From Durusdinium trenchii (Eukaryota > Sar > Dinophyceae > Suessiales > Symbiodiniaceae), in NCBI GenBank assembly GCA_963970005.1, contig CAXAMN010003891.1, positions 559,287-623,286 on the forward strand: a stretch of 64,000 nt of DNA. The letters are read 5' to 3'. The translations under genes were made by a program, and so were the position numbers. The notes beneath the pieces are model-generated. The model saw nothing but the letters and a program-made list of their open reading frames with translations. It searched no databases and was not told the DNA's origin. Below, one piece after another: positions 11,553 through 23,276 of the stretch (positions are counted from its first letter, which is position 1; each line of letters begins with the position of its first letter).

Positions 11553-11614
11553 GTGCGTGCATTGGCGCAGGAGCGGGATGCCACGACGCAGCAGCTGCAG
11601 GATCTTCGCGATCA
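11553..11614 (+). CDS. Gene B, coiled-coil exon
   Basis: cccacag|GTG acceptor; reads VRALAQERDATTQQLQDLRD, then CA|GTGCCT (GT donor, phase 2). The CA plus the G that opens the next exon restores Gln. This is one of the clearer junctions outside the ATPase gene. Confidence 0.65.
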
Positions 11615-12107
11615 GTGCCTCTGAATGCACAAGCTCTGGAGGAGGAGATTCTACAAGTTGAAGATCGTGGAACAAATTTCGATTTTAAAGACATTCTGTA
11701 AACTTGTTGAACATTTTTGGAGGATTCACTCCAGAACTTGATTGCAATATCCCAACGGAGAAGGAGGTGGAAGAACATGTTCAAAATAGATACGATATAT
11801 ATATATATATTACAGTATAGAGTATAGACGCTCTTTTGGGGTGCTAAGTAGCTGCTGGGCCCGAAGGCCCTAGGGGCCACCAGGGGTCGATTTGGTGTTT
11901 TTTGCCATATGGGCTTCTATTTGAATAGGGCGACTCCTGATCGCCTTGGGCTGGGGACTGCATGATCGATTTTTCCGAACGGATCGGAACGCCTGGAGGT
12001 CGGTCTCCCTATGACATGCACAGTGAGTTTTGGCCCTTCACTGGCTAAGAACTCCCCAACATCCAGTCCACATGCAGTTTTGAACGCAAACTGCCAGCCA
12101 CACTCAG

Positions 12108-12220
12108 GCTACACCTGCTCCAGCGTCGCTCGGCGGCCACGGAGGAGGCCCTGCACGCCGAGCGCCAAGCGCGGGCAGAGCTGGAGGAAGAGCTGCGGGC
12201 GGCACGCGCGGCAACCCCGG
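12108..12220 (+). CDS. Gene B, coiled-coil exon
   Basis: cactcag|G acceptor in phase 2. Reads LHLLQRRSAATEEALHAERQ then ARAELEEELRAARAA, a regular heptad coiled coil continuing the previous exon. A GT donor at CCG G|GTCCGC (phase 1) fits the last exon; without splicing the frame stops at 12237. Confidence 0.65.
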
Positions 12221-12903
12221 GTCCGCGCAGTGGCTAGGCATGTTTTTAGGAGAGCCGGGCAGGTTTTGGGATATCCAAAGGAGCGGGTGGAGAATTGTGA
12301 AGCGAAGAGATGTTTTGGGTTCAGCTTGTATGATGGGGTTTGTATGGATTTGTATTTGTATCCTTGTTGTTTACCCAGGTGAAAGATGAAGGTTTGCAGC
12401 CAGCTTATTCAAAGAAGAATGCCCGGAACATGCAAATCTATGCACATCTTCCAAGAGAAGTGCGTTATATAACCGTTAACCGGAATGGACTTGGACCTCC
12501 AACAAGAAAACAAACACAGCTTTTTGACACTGCAGATGAGTTCGACATAGTCCCAATATATGCTCACTAAATTTTCTAAATCGCTGTTTTAGCCCTCTAG
12601 CCAGAATGATCAGAATCGAATCTTCACTACCCAGTTGCTCGGTGAAAACAGTCCTACTTCCTGGTCCCTCAAAACCTATAGCTTTGAGACCCCTCCACAG
12701 GTCCGGGTCCGGGCCCTAAAAAATCGGTCCATGAGTTGGTTTTGGAAGTGATTTCTTCTATTGGTTAAACAATGTTAAGCAATAGGTTTAACATCTTCAC
12801 CATTGTTCTATTGGTTAAACCATTGTTCTCCGGTCACCCCGGCCCCTGGTGAAGATACTCTTTTCCCAGGTGCCTAGAGCGGTGTAAGGCGCCTTTTTCC
12901 CAG

Positions 12904-12989
12904 GTGATCAGCTCCAAACCTCGCCGGAGGGCGGCATAGCGGAGGAAGTGCCTGACATGCTCGAAGAGGCGCCAGGAAGAAGGGGTTGA
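12904..12989 (+). CDS. Gene B, terminal exon
   Basis: tttttcccag|GT acceptor in phase 1; reads DQLQTSPEGGIAEEVPDMLE then EAPGRRG and TGA at 12987-12989. The acidic tail follows the coiled coil directly. Alternative: the gene ends at 12237 and this piece is an alternative end. Confidence 0.55.
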
Positions 12990-13321
12990 AAGCAACTCTG
13001 TTTAGACTCCACCTAGTACTCCACATATATATATATAGATATTATAACTTATAAAGCAGCTAAAATTTAAACATGCTTAAAAAAAAAAAAAAAAATTGGT
13101 TGATAAGTTTTTCATAGCCGTATAGAGAGAGAGAGAGAGAGCGATAGCGATATTTATCATAAACACATGCATACCGCTGCCGACCACGTTGTTCATTGTT
13201 AGACGAGCTTTGGAGGTGCTAAGCAGTTGATATTCACTATGACTAGATCTTGCTGCAGTATGGGGTACTCAGCGGTTGGACCGGAAATGGGACAATGGTC
13301 CCCCAGTATCCTTCCCCAATC

Positions 13322-13432
13322 TCACTTGGATTTGCTTAAAGCACGTGGAAAAAGTAACATACATATTCCCCGGAAGGGGATTTAACCATTTAAGGAAAAT
13401 ACACAAATCACCCTTATGAGCAAAACCAGGCT
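13322..13432 (-). repeat. Family I copy, reverse orientation
   Basis: CACTTGGATTTGCTTAA at the left and GAGCAAAACCAGG at the right, the reverse complement of the other copies. Confidence 0.7.
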
Positions 13433-13443
13433 CAGGTGCCCCA

Positions 13444-13560
13444 GGATTTCTGCAAGATCATGTGTGGCAGGCGGAGCCAAAGGTGAAGGTGGATTTGCGC
13501 CCAGCGCGGGGGAAGATGAGACGCATGGCATGCCAACCGAGCCAATGGGCTCCGGCTGAG
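13444..13560 (+). CDS. Possible exon, gene C
   Basis: A ctcag|G acceptor near 13436 is followed by GC-rich DNA open in two frames: one reads HVWQAEPKVKVDLRPARGK, the other reaches TGA at 13558-13560 after EPMGSG. I cannot decide between them. It follows a reverse copy of the AAGCAAATCCAAG repeat. Confidence 0.3.
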
Positions 13561-14137
13561 GGTTGCAACCAACCAAGTTGTGTGGTCTCTTCGACATTGG
13601 AAGAGGTGACACACTTGGACTTGATGGTCGCGATGTTCTTTTCCTATGTGTTTCGATGTCCTTGCTGGTATCCCTTTGGACTGCAGCTATCAGCTATCAT
13701 ATGTTGTGCCTAGATCTCACTTATTTGATCTTATTTGCATACCTTGGCTTCCATGTGTTCCCTTCTTTTCTGCATATACCTGGCCACATCGGCTCATTTT
13801 CAGCGACAGAGGGTGGGCCGATGTCCTGTGTTGAAGGGAGGGATGTACAGCGAACTCATCACAAAGTGTGTGCTGGTGTCCTGGGGGAGTGTCGAGGTGA
13901 GGGGATCTAGGGAAGTGCGAGCACGGAATCTTGCGTGAAGCTACTAGGGAAGATACATATTATGTATGGATCAGCAGATTTGCACCCGAGCTGGTGCTGT
14001 TGGAGAATCATGGATCACCCAAGCAACAGAAAACCCAACCGCTCACACGCTGGATCCTCAACACGTCTCAGATCAATGGATGGTTCTGGTTGGTTTTGTA
14101 TAAGCCTTCAACATGTTGACCTACCTAGAACCTCAAG

Positions 14138-14376
14138 GACCACCCTTTTTTTGGGATCATCACTGAGCCGAGCCGTTTTGCAAAGCTTCGAACCTGTCGG
14201 TCGCCCGCTGCGATGCCCTCACCTCGTTCCGCAGCGTTCGGGGGTCAGTTCGCCGTCCGCTGTGTCGCACCCGTCGTCGACCCAGAAACTCTACTGCGTG
14301 CCAACACCTTCATCCGCCGGGTTCAGAACCTGGTTGAGCATTTGGATGAGCGGGACCAAGAGAGGCCTGAGCAAGA
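14138..14376 (+). CDS. Gene D, exon of about 80 codons
   Basis: Acceptor cctcaag|GAC, then a continuous frame: DHPFFGIITEPSRF, a basic Ser/Ala stretch, GGQFAVRCVAPVVDPETLL and a helix RRVQNLVEHLDERDQE. Ends at GA|GTGTGT (GT donor, phase 2), or slightly earlier at a GA start. Folded-protein composition, but no family recognised. Confidence 0.55.
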
Positions 14377-15767
14377 GTGTGTTGGAGAGAGGTGGGCGAA
14401 AATCGAAGAGAGATGTGGGTGGCATGGGTGTGGAGATATGTGGAGATCCTGAGTGGTTCCAGGAGTGAACTCATGAACTTTTCTTGGGGCTCCAAGAAGT
14501 TGTATTTTCTTTCAGATTGATGGTTTTTTGCTCTTCCACGCAGGGTCTCCCCAATTGGACTCCTATCCATGTTTGTGTGTTGCATCAGCTCAATGAGCTG
14601 CCGCAGCATTACGACATGTGCACTTAAAGGTGGAGACTCACTAGCATGGAAGTGGAGTTCACCCCCTGTTTCTAAAGGACAGTAGTCAGATGTAGTCAGT
14701 ATAGTCATCCTTTCGGTTCCATGCCATCCACTTCCACCACCATGTGATGTCTTCGTCAGAGTGTTCGTCGGTGGAGACGCATGTTTTGTGCTCCAAAAGA
14801 CCCTATAGGGCTCCAACCACCTCCGTTTCGAAGATGGTTGGGGTGGGTGCCAGGGGGGGTCGAATACCACCGGTCACCTGAGGACATGGGACACGAGCCC
14901 TAGGGAGAACCAAGTCGGCCGAACGCTTGACCTGGTCTCCAGGTCACGGAGGCACGACCCACGCGAACGACGCCGACAAATGGTGGCCTTCAGAAGCCCT
15001 AGGGATCCAGTCGTACTTAACCTCAGGGATCTGGACCCTCCTGGCACCTACATAGTGTCCAACACATCACCGTAACTGACCAGATACTGAATTTGTTTTG
15101 GGTGTTGTTGAGCAGAAACCACTTCCTCCCAGGCAGCGCCCTGGGGTTGGATTCACGGCTACTGTAGCCACCTCAAAAGGTACACCCTACAACCCAGTGG
15201 TGATGATGAACACCAAGCCCTGCATGATTGTTGGCACAGTGCACTTCCTGGACTTCACATGCAAGTGGATTGCATGGCCCCCCATTTCGGATGACCAGTG
15301 CACTTCCGAAGACCAAACCACTGCAGGGCACCGTGATGGTTGCACGTCCGTTGACCCCTTCAGTCACATGTCGCCGCCTGGAGACCGTGGACCATTCGCA
15401 GGTGAAGGACCGTGGTGGCGAAGTGAAGGACAGCTTTGATTGGCCTTCGTCGGGACGCTCCGAAAGCCTCGTGCTGTAGTAACTGTTCTCATGGATGGTT
15501 GACTGCTCAAGCCTATCCCAGACACGACCCATGGGACTGCCAGGACGGACTGCCGATCAGTTGGGGTGGTTGAAAAGGGGTCAATGTAGGCAGAAATATG
15601 GCAGTCCCATGGAGTGTCTGGGTATTGTGGAATGACTGCACCTGTTTGGTGGTTCAGGATTTTTGGGAAGGGTTTGGATGCCAGCTTTGGGTCAATTTCA
15701 CATCACGCTTGCTGGAATCTCGAGTGAGGCGGGGTGACCAAAGAAGTGCATGTTCTATTTTTGTTTG

Positions 15768-15880
15768 CAGCACCAGGAGTCTCAAAGTACCTCGAAAGCA
15801 CCAGGAGTCTCAAAGTACCTCGAAAAATAGGTGTAAGTTGGTACAAGCACTGTTTTTTTACAGGGGCATGTCCCTTTTCC
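15768..15880. repeat. Family II relative with duplicated arm
   Basis: CACCAGGAGTCTCAAAGTAC occurs twice in a row, followed by a loop and GGGGCATGTCCC. Confidence 0.6.
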
Positions 15881-17078
15881 TGGTTTTGCTTAAGGTGATT
15901 GTTTATCTCCCTACGGGTGAATTCCCTTCTTGAATAGGTTTTCACGATTTTCTGGAGGGTCCAGGTACTTGTCAGGTTTCATGAGGCCCCCCCAGGAGTT
16001 CACAGGAGTCTCCTGATGGCAACGGCTGAAGACGCCCTCTTTTGGCTTTTGAGGCTTCCAAAGATGAGCCTTGACTGTCTGTGGAGCGCAGAATCGACAT
16101 TTGGGCAGCATAGTTTTGGCCCTGGCTGATGTTGTTTTCTGGTTTGTTGGTTGGCAATGCTTCATTGCACTGGTTGACATGTTTCAGAGTGCCCAGATGG
16201 CGGCGGGTGAACAGGCGCTTCTCGCCCTGTGCCACATGTCCGTTCGAAGATGTGCTAATGTGACCTCAAAATGAGGTGTTTAGCTCTGGGTGAATTGCAC
16301 CCGGCCCGCGTCACATGAAAATAAAACACAAGGTGTGGACGGTATGGGCTTTGAGGATGGGCAGTTGGCATCTCTTAGGGCACTCTGATCTTGCTTGACC
16401 TCGTGAACGGACCTCGTGCGGGACGGGACCGCGCTCCCTTTGGGAGTGACCTAGGGTGATTCCAGAGCGTTCATGAGCCCACTAGAGGTTAAGGGGTGTC
16501 CATTCCCACCCCTTGGGGCTCTGGTGTGTATATTATCTATATATATATGTTCACCTCCAAAGCCCAATTTGGAACTCCAGACGATGTCTTCGTGCTTCTC
16601 ACGGGCCTTCACCGCGGTGCTTGGCCTACGGCAGTTGAACTGGGTCGGTCATTGCAAGAGTACTTGACCGTACGCAGGCGTAGACCCTTAGTCCTTGCGG
16701 TTTCGAAGGGCTTTCTTACTAAAACACTCGTTTTGGTGGAACCCTTAGGGCATAGGGCATAGGACAGCCAAGAGTCTAGTAGTGAGCTGCGCAGATGTGC
16801 TTTAACGATCTAAGACACAGCTCACGAGGTGAGATGCGACGGGTGTTGAAGCATCTACACAGATTCAAGCCCCAAAATGAAGACCCCAACGCGCTGGAAG
16901 CCTGAAGACATTAATAAACCACCAATGGGACCTTCAGTTCGTGACCTCTGTGTCTTACTGTATGCCTATAGGGATGTCAGTAGCTTGGTTTTTCTGATGG
17001 GGTGATGTATATGGCCCTTATTTGCCCTATGGGTGAATCATCGTACTCGCCTTCCTCCCAGCTGAGTAGTGAAGTCAG

Positions 17079-17183
17079 GACACAGAGTTGGAACTCGATG
17101 AGGACCGCCGGCACCGGCTTCTCCCGGCGCCGGCGCGGTGCGGTGCGGACGGCAGACGGAAGACGAGGTGCAGTTGCTCAGAG
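17079..17183 (+). CDS. Gene D, possible exon (frame unclear)
   Basis: gaagtcag|GAC acceptor and GAG|GTGTCA donor, 35 codons in phase 0 (ELELDEDRRHRLLPAP...). The phase 2 reading, which the donor at 14376 predicts, is also open and much more basic. Ends are fairly clear; the frame is not. Confidence 0.4.
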
Positions 17184-17971
17184 GTGTCATGGGGTTGCCA
17201 CCAAGTATTCCAGCTAGGAGATGCCACTGTCTTTTTCCCCAAACAGTTTACTGAAAGAAAGATTGTGGTACATCAAACAGTTATTCCCCAATGTGGTTCT
17301 CAATTCTTTCTTAAGATGTTCCCACCTGTTTGGGGTCTACGGTGGTGTAAGTTCCCTTCCTGAATCGCCTTGTGGTTAAGAGACGGACCTGCAACAAGGT
17401 CAAGTCTAGCAGATGTTCAGAGGCAGCGACATTCATCGGAGATTTGAGGATGGAATCAACACCATAACATGTTACTATCTTAACACAATAACATGTGATT
17501 GATGAACAACAAGATTGTGTTATAACATGTGATCTTATTACATAACACAATCTCCTTAACACCACATCATAACACATGCCTTCGTGGGCACAGCAGATGC
17601 ACTTAATGATCTTAACTTATCTTAACTGCACTATATGCTGTACCTGGACTACCCTACCCTACCCTAACTTACTTGCTACCATATCATACCCAATGAAACA
17701 GGTGCACGGTACATGTACCCATGTTCAGAGGTACGAACTGAGACCAGGCACCCGGCCGGGTCGGAGGTGTGTCGGTCCAAGAGGACCGACTCGACTCGTT
17801 TTGACATGGCCGAACTCGAAACGAACGTGGACGTCGATTTGGGATGGTAGGGATGGCCAGCAGGATTTGGCTACAGATGGCGTACGAAGCACATGTCGAA
17901 GCATAACGGAAGCAGCTTTCAAGTGTTGGCGCGCCGAACTACGGAATAGTCCTGTTTCTTTCTTATTGTAG

Positions 17972-18082
17972 TCCAATATTGATTTGCCCTGCTTGGAGGA
18001 GTCCTTGCCATCGCAGTACATGCCGGGAGCAGTGGCCTGCGTCTTCATCTTCGTGCACCTCGCCGAGCACGTCTCAGACTGA
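17972..18082 (+). CDS. Gene D, terminal exon
   Basis: Excellent acceptor (tttctttcttattgtag), then SNIDLPCLEESLPSQY, a hydrophobic VACVFIFVHLAEH and TGA at 18080-18082. An internal gag|GAG at 17999 is a second possible acceptor in the same frame. The hydrophobic C-terminus could be a tail anchor. Not recognised. Confidence 0.6.
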   Translation, partial: SNIDLPCLEESLPSQYMPGAVACVFIFVHLAEHVSD

Positions 18083-18399
18083 CATCGTCTAGACTGGTGG
18101 ACGGGTGTTTTCCTCGGCCAGGTGGACAGCTAAAAGAGACCATCCTTCTTCCGGTGAAGTAGGCCTGCGTACGCACCAGGGGTTCAGTTGTGGATCACCT
18201 TCAGGTCACCATTTCGGGGCCTTATTTGGGAACACCATACTCAACAAGAACGGGTGGATAGTTCAAACCTGCATTTTTCAGGTAAATACTGGAGTGATTC
18301 GAAGTATCGCCCAGCATCAGCTCCGTTTCGCCGTTTCGCCTTTTCGGGCTGGTGTTACATCTCCTGTTTTCTGAACCATGTTTTCTGAACCTTCCTCAG

Positions 18400-18459
18400 T
18401 TTACGGTGAGCCCCAGCTACCTGGGAAAAGCAGCCTACGGCCTGTCTGGCAAAATCCAG
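18400..18459 (+). CDS. Gene E, 20-codon exon
   Basis: aaccttcctcag|TTT acceptor and CAG|GTCAGT donor; reads FTVSPSYLGKAAYGLSGKIQ with strongly G/C third positions. A phase 1 reading is also open and would fit an upstream candidate at 18180-18281. Phase is therefore not certain, but the exon itself is convincing. Confidence 0.6.
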
Positions 18460-18560
18460 GTCAGTGGCAAGACTTTTGATATTGTTTGTTCTCCCTCGCA
18501 TTGTGTACAACCTTTAGCAAGAAGAGCCGACACCCACCCACACATGCACAGACTCGGGCA

Positions 18561-18664
18561 CCTGGTTCTTCAAAGTGACCTTTTGATAACCTGGTTTGAG
18601 GTCACTTAAGCATCCTAAGGGTCACTTAGGAACCTTCAAAAGGTCACTTTGAAGAAGCTGGTAG
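18561..18664. repeat. Family III copy
   Basis: CTGGTTCTTCAAAGTGACC left; CCTTCAAAAGGTCACTTTG and AAGAAGCTGG right. Shares its right half with the 11.2 kb copy. Sits between two gene E exons. Confidence 0.8.
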
Positions 18665-18710
18665 AGCATATTTTTTTAAGATAACTATACTCTTGCCTCA
18701 CCTCCTTCAG

Positions 18711-18946
18711 CTTTTCAAGACTATGTTTGGCCAATTTTGCAGATCACCAATGATCACCAGACTTCTCGAAGTCGATATGCCATGGCCGCGCATGAATTCC
18801 TCCCGCGCTGTGCGTCCGCCCTTCCAGGAACATCGTGGCGCCTCGAAGATGGAGTTGGACCGTCACCGGGGGGGGTCCCGACCCGACTGACGCCTAGACG
18901 CTGGGGCGGTCTTGGTGGTCTTGATCTGATTGCCCTTCCGCAGTAG
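18711..18946 (+). CDS. Gene E, terminal exon
   Basis: Acceptors cttcag (18710) and tttgcag (18742) both precede open frames. One frame reads ITNDHQTSRSRYAMAAHEF and stops at 18946. Another, from the first acceptor in phase 0, reads LFKTMFGQFCRSPMITRLL and stops at 18890. Both have G/C third positions, so I cannot choose. Function unknown. Confidence 0.45.
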
Positions 18947-19755
18947 CGGACTGATGTTGCAGTGGGCTTTTGACATGTAACTGTATTGTTTAACTGAACT
19001 GAGTGATGCTTTCTAATTATTGTTTGACCTCTACTTGATGATTGGTCTCACTGACTCACTCATTTTCTTCAAGTGAACCAGTTAGATGTTGTTTTGGGGG
19101 GGCCGGTGAAGCTCGTCATTCAGGGGTCAATGATGGTCAATGCGTGCCTTCAGGTGTGATCTAAGCCTTTGGGTGTGCATGGCCCATGCCTGCGCATGCG
19201 TGGTCTCCGAAAGTGAAATCGTCAGCCTTCGGGCCATTGTTGCGCCAACGACGTTTCACCACATTGGGAAGACGGCTTTCTGATCTTGCGATACGGTAGA
19301 TGTCCAGAAAAAAACATGACTGATGTGTCATGGTATCACGGTATAACATGGTATAACAACATGTGGCCATCTACCTGGCAGGTCATGTGCCAACTGGTGT
19401 GCCGCCCAGTGAATCAACCTGAGGTGCACCTGTTGTTCCACTTGATGTGCATTTGGTCCATCGCCTTCAGAGCCGCTGGGTATTGGCACTGGAGAGAGCT
19501 CGTTGGGCATGGGGAATTGTTGGTTGAGGGGAACAGCTGAGGTTCTGCTTGATGGATGCCTAATTAGTGACCTGCGTGACCAAGCGGATGTGAACTGTTC
19601 CCACCTATCCCAGAAAAGATATGTTCCAATTTTGATGGGGTGGTTGACTAGGATCAACGCAAGTGATGCATTGTTCTAGATGTAACAGTCCCCGCACTAG
19701 TGGGGTTCGCAAGACATCCTCTTTTTGATGCCAAAGCCAACTGGATCCTCCACAG

Positions 19756-19852
19756 TTTTCTCGAAAATGGGTCATGCCCCTATGAAAACAGGTACGTGAT
19801 TGTACTTGAATACCCAGTTTCTGAGGTACAAACAGGTCGGCTCCAGGTACAT
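19756..19852. repeat. Family II copy
   Basis: TCGAAAATGGGTCATGCCCC, AAACAGGTACGTGATTGTAC and TGAGGTACAAACAGGTCGG follow the family order. Confidence 0.65.
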
Positions 19853-19889
19853 GGACTTTTTGAAGAAGGCCTCATGCTGAGTCTTCCAG

Positions 19890-19945
19890 CCTCTTTGCGC
19901 GCGCACGAGCTCCAGGCCTTGTTCCTCTTTCAGCCCGCGCGGCGG
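19890..19945 (+). CDS. Possible short exon
   Basis: Acceptor gtcttccag and donor CGG|GTGACT bound a frame reading SLRAHELQALFLFQPARR. G/C third positions support coding, but no phased neighbour was found. Confidence 0.35.
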
Positions 19946-22044
19946 GTGACTCCCGGTAGCCGCTCGGCTGGTGTACATGACAGATGAGATTCAGATGGCA
20001 CAATCCTCAAGCTTGGCATGACGACTTAAATGATCCAACAAAGAAGTATTGAGATGTATTGAGGGCATAATACTTGGATTACTTGGCTTTTGTTTATATG
20101 AACCCCCATTTTAAAGACATTTGGGGGGTTGTGCCATCTACTCTGAACTGAAGGTGGTTGACTCAATGCTTTGCAACACATCACATACATTTAGTTTCTG
20201 GCTCGCCAGGAGTTCAGAGAAGAGATAACCACAAATTGGCCACAGATCATAAGATCATGGACAGGTTTTGAACCCGAGGTCTTTTAGCTCATTTGTTGCG
20301 GCAAATTGAGGGATGGCCGCCAGTGGGATGGTAAGAGACAACAGCATGCAGAAAACAACAAATACACAATCTTTAGACTCCTAGACCATCCATGTATGAA
20401 ACATTACCTACACATCGATCCTTAAAGCATGTTCACCCCAATGTAGGCAAATATTCTGGTGGGAGGTGGGTGGCGGTCCATGTTTGTTTCATCAGCAGTA
20501 TAGGACCAGGAGAGCCTGTGAGTTGCTGTGTCTAGAATTGCCATAGTTCCTCTGAGGCTTTGTCAGAGTCACGCCACACGCGAACAAGGGCAAGGCGGAC
20601 ATTTGCTTAGTGCACGAGTCGGAGGCGAGAGTGTCGGAGTCACTGTGTAGCCGCGGAGCCGCACATTCAGTAAAATGTAATTGAGAAAGGCCTAATAAGT
20701 ATCGAAGAACCTCACAAGAACCGTGAACCATGTTAGCATAGGGTGGAACCGAGTGTTTAACATGTGCATGGGGGTTGTTTTGCAGCCTTACAGCAGTCGA
20801 AGATGTCACCGTTGGGTAGAAGGGTTGGGAAGAAGTTCATCGATCGGATTCCACCAATGATCGGATTGCCAGGAGTTCTGAAGTTGTTTCGATTGGATTC
20901 CGAAGGTCTTCAGTGGATGATGTGCTACCCCGAAAAGGCCCCAATAGTCGGTATACTGGCATCCCCCTTTTGGACTTCCTGGTGTGTCCCAATAGAATCT
21001 CGGGGATGCTTTGGGAAGAAATGGTCGAATCCGGCTGCGCTGCTCGGCGGCCACTCCTCTCCGGCGACATGAAAAAAAAAACACGAGGCTCCGAACGCGT
21101 GGTTCGCCAGGTGACGCTGAACTGCCACTTCAAATTCCAGCTGCCTGGCAGAAGGGGCGTACGGCTTAAGGGGCGTTGAATAGCGTACTCTCCCTGGAGC
21201 TAAGAGATGGAAGTTGAAAGCCACCTATTTGTAGAGGAAACTCACCTTCCAAGGGGCCATTGTCCACGTAACCATGTTAGCTCCAGGACTCCAGGGAGTG
21301 TATTGCTTTCTGTTCCTCCTCCTCATGTTGCCTCATCCTCATGCTCACAGTCGTCATTACTTTGGGGGATGTACATGGGCACACTCACCAACCCAATCTA
21401 TTCCCCCCCAAAGGACCCCTTTTCCGGTGGATCTTGGCCGATTTTGGAGTGGATCTTGGCCGTCGCACATTGGGAAGCTGGACGGGGGACGGGGGGGGTC
21501 ATATTATGCCATTTTTGTCCAAGTGGTCACTCTCTTTGGGAGCGATCCAAGGGGCTGGACGGATTCGAGGGCAGAGGGAAAAGCGTCGTCGTGGTCGCTC
21601 CTTTTGGATCGTTTTGGTGGGCTTCGATCATTCCCAGGCCATCCATGTATGGAATAGTGACATACCTATCCCTGGGGGTCCAGTCGTACCGAACCTCAGG
21701 TACGGTGAGGACGGAGACACTCTTATGTGGGTTTTGAGGGTCCAGCCGTACCTTCTGAGAAGGTACTTGGATCCCTAGGGTATGCTTTAAATGATGACCC
21801 TAACATACGTCACTATTCCATAAAATGGATGGTATGGGACTGGAAAGCCCTGGGTGGTTTGTCACATGACCTCTACGGATCAGCGCTTGACAGGGTATGG
21901 ATCCCTAGTGGTTGCACACCCTCACCGTCCAAATCGGAAGATCTCTTGAGTACTTCCTGAACGTGCGCTTTGACCACGCCATCCCGCCCTCCCCGCCTGG
22001 ATGTCACTGGATCTTGACACTGGATCTTCACAGGACCTTCACAG

Positions 22045-22177
22045 GACCCGTGGAACTGGTGCTTTCAGCATGTCTTCGAACGGAGCGGCGGCAGGTATCA
22101 AAACTTCGAGTTCGTCGACGCCGGGGTCGAGGATGCGGAGCTACTGGGCGTGCCGTGGGCAAGCAAGCGAACGAGAG
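22045..22177 (+). CDS. Gene F, exon with DPWNWCFQHVF
   Basis: ccttcacag|GAC acceptor; reads DPWNWCFQHVFERSGGRYQ then NFEFVDAGVEDAELLGVPW, clearly protein-like with Trp, Cys and aromatic residues in a folded-domain pattern. Ends AGA G|GTGGAG, a GT donor in phase 1, restored exactly by the next exon. An upstream piece at about 21940-22000 (SLEYFLNVRF...) is probably the previous exon, with an undecided donor. Family not recognised; an enzyme domain is likely. Confidence 0.65.
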
Positions 22178-22386
22178 GTGGAGGGGGGGGCGGTTGGAAG
22201 TCAATGGAGTTTTGCATGGTTTCGGTCTTTCGGCGATTTTGGGGGATCATGTTGGGAGGCTAAGCCCTGCAGGTATCATGTTACGAAGCCCTGCAGGGCC
22301 AAGTCGTTTTGCCGGAGCACCCGATAGCAATCTGCAATCCAAGCTGAAGCTGGAAGCGAGGTGAATGATCAAAGAACTACCTTGAG

Positions 22387-22631
22387 GTTCTCGACGGTCG
22401 AAGTTGGTCGAAAGGTCCTGCCATTTCCCCCACTTGCCTGCCGACCTCATCTTCTCCACCCACCTCCCAGCTCCGGACCCCGGCGGTTGCACGGGACCGC
22501 CCAATCCACCAAGGATGTGGACCTTCCAGGCGTGGGACGTGGGGTGCGGAGGTCCAAGGGGGCGGGTGCTGAAGGTCCAAGGAGACGCTGCGCTGCGCTG
22601 CTGGAGCCCTACAAACTCCAAGTACCCCAAG
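22387..22631 (+). CDS. Gene F, following exon
   Basis: ccttgag|GT acceptor completes Gly from the phase 1 donor at 22177. Reads RRSKLVERSCHFPHLPADL then IFSTHLPAPDPGG and MWTFQAWDVGCGGPRG, and ends CCC AAG|GTCAGG in phase 0. The downstream end of the gene was not found before the next gene starts at 23277. A minus-strand ORF over the same bases is its shadow. Confidence 0.6.
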
Positions 22632-23118
22632 GTCAGGTAGTCAGGTGGGTTTGTCCCTCACATGTCTCATGTCCCTACCTTTTGAGGATCCGGGACCAGA
22701 GTCCTAGACAGACAGTGTATGTCACGTACCATACTCTACAGGTCTTTTGCTTCGAGGGTTGGGCTCTCAAGTGGTGACTCGGCAGCGAGGGTGCTTGTAG
22801 ACGGTTGATGAATAACCGCAATAAATCGCAATAAACAATAATTGGGTTTGTCATGGTTTGTCCCATTACCTGCAAACAGTCAGCAAACAATTATATATTT
22901 GAACCTTTACTACCTAGGGTTCCAAGTACCTCCGCAGATGGTATGACTGGACCCTCCTGGCACCCGGGCCCCGATCCCACCTTGGAAACGAAGGTACTTG
23001 GAGCTATATGTGGTAGGTCGAACAAAGTTTCAGAGGTCAGTTGATATAGGTCCATCTTACCATCAGCCGTCTCGGAGGGAGGTTTGTACCTGGGCCATGG
23101 CTCAGATGATGTTTGTAT

Positions 23119-23196
23119 TTCCCAGAACTGGTTCAATCCCCGAACCTGGGGAATATGTATAGCTTTTTTCCAGGTGCCTGGACAGCAAATTCAAGT
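23119..23196 (+). repeat. Family I copy
   Basis: Centre and right half of the family: GGGGAATATGTATAGC, TTTTTTCCAGGTGCCTGG and CAAATTCAAG. Confidence 0.6.
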
Positions 23197-23276
23197 TTAT
23201 TGCACCTTTGGTTCAAGAGGATGACAGCATTCACCACCGTTTCAGTTTCAGGCCCCTCTATATAGCTTAGAGAAAC

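Larger units (their letters stand above)
18947..21900. other. Repeat-rich stretch with few exon signals
   Basis: No chain of phased exons found. Holds copies of the short palindromic repeat families (19756-19852, 20100-20152, 21690-21780) and AT-rich spacer. Candidate exons are limited to 19890-19945 and an open GC-rich piece near 21010-21170. Several overlapping ORFs on both strands at 20.8-21.7 kb look like chance or repeat-derived frames. Confidence 0.4.

Noticed and set aside
12380-12570. ORF VKDEGLQPAYSKKN... as an exon of gene B
   Set aside because: Low G/C at third positions and no phased partner; the gene B chain skips it.
14310-14870. 186-codon minus-strand ORF
   Set aside because: Runs from a family IV repeat into the antisense of the gene D exon; composition is not protein-like.
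15098-15532. Overlapping ORFs (113 and 119 codons) as a retroelement fragment
   Set aside because: No reverse transcriptase, integrase or gag motif in either frame.
20764-21778. Overlapping plus and minus ORFs of 90-176 codons
   Set aside because: Several frames on both strands are equally open, with no phased splice signals; probably repeat-derived.
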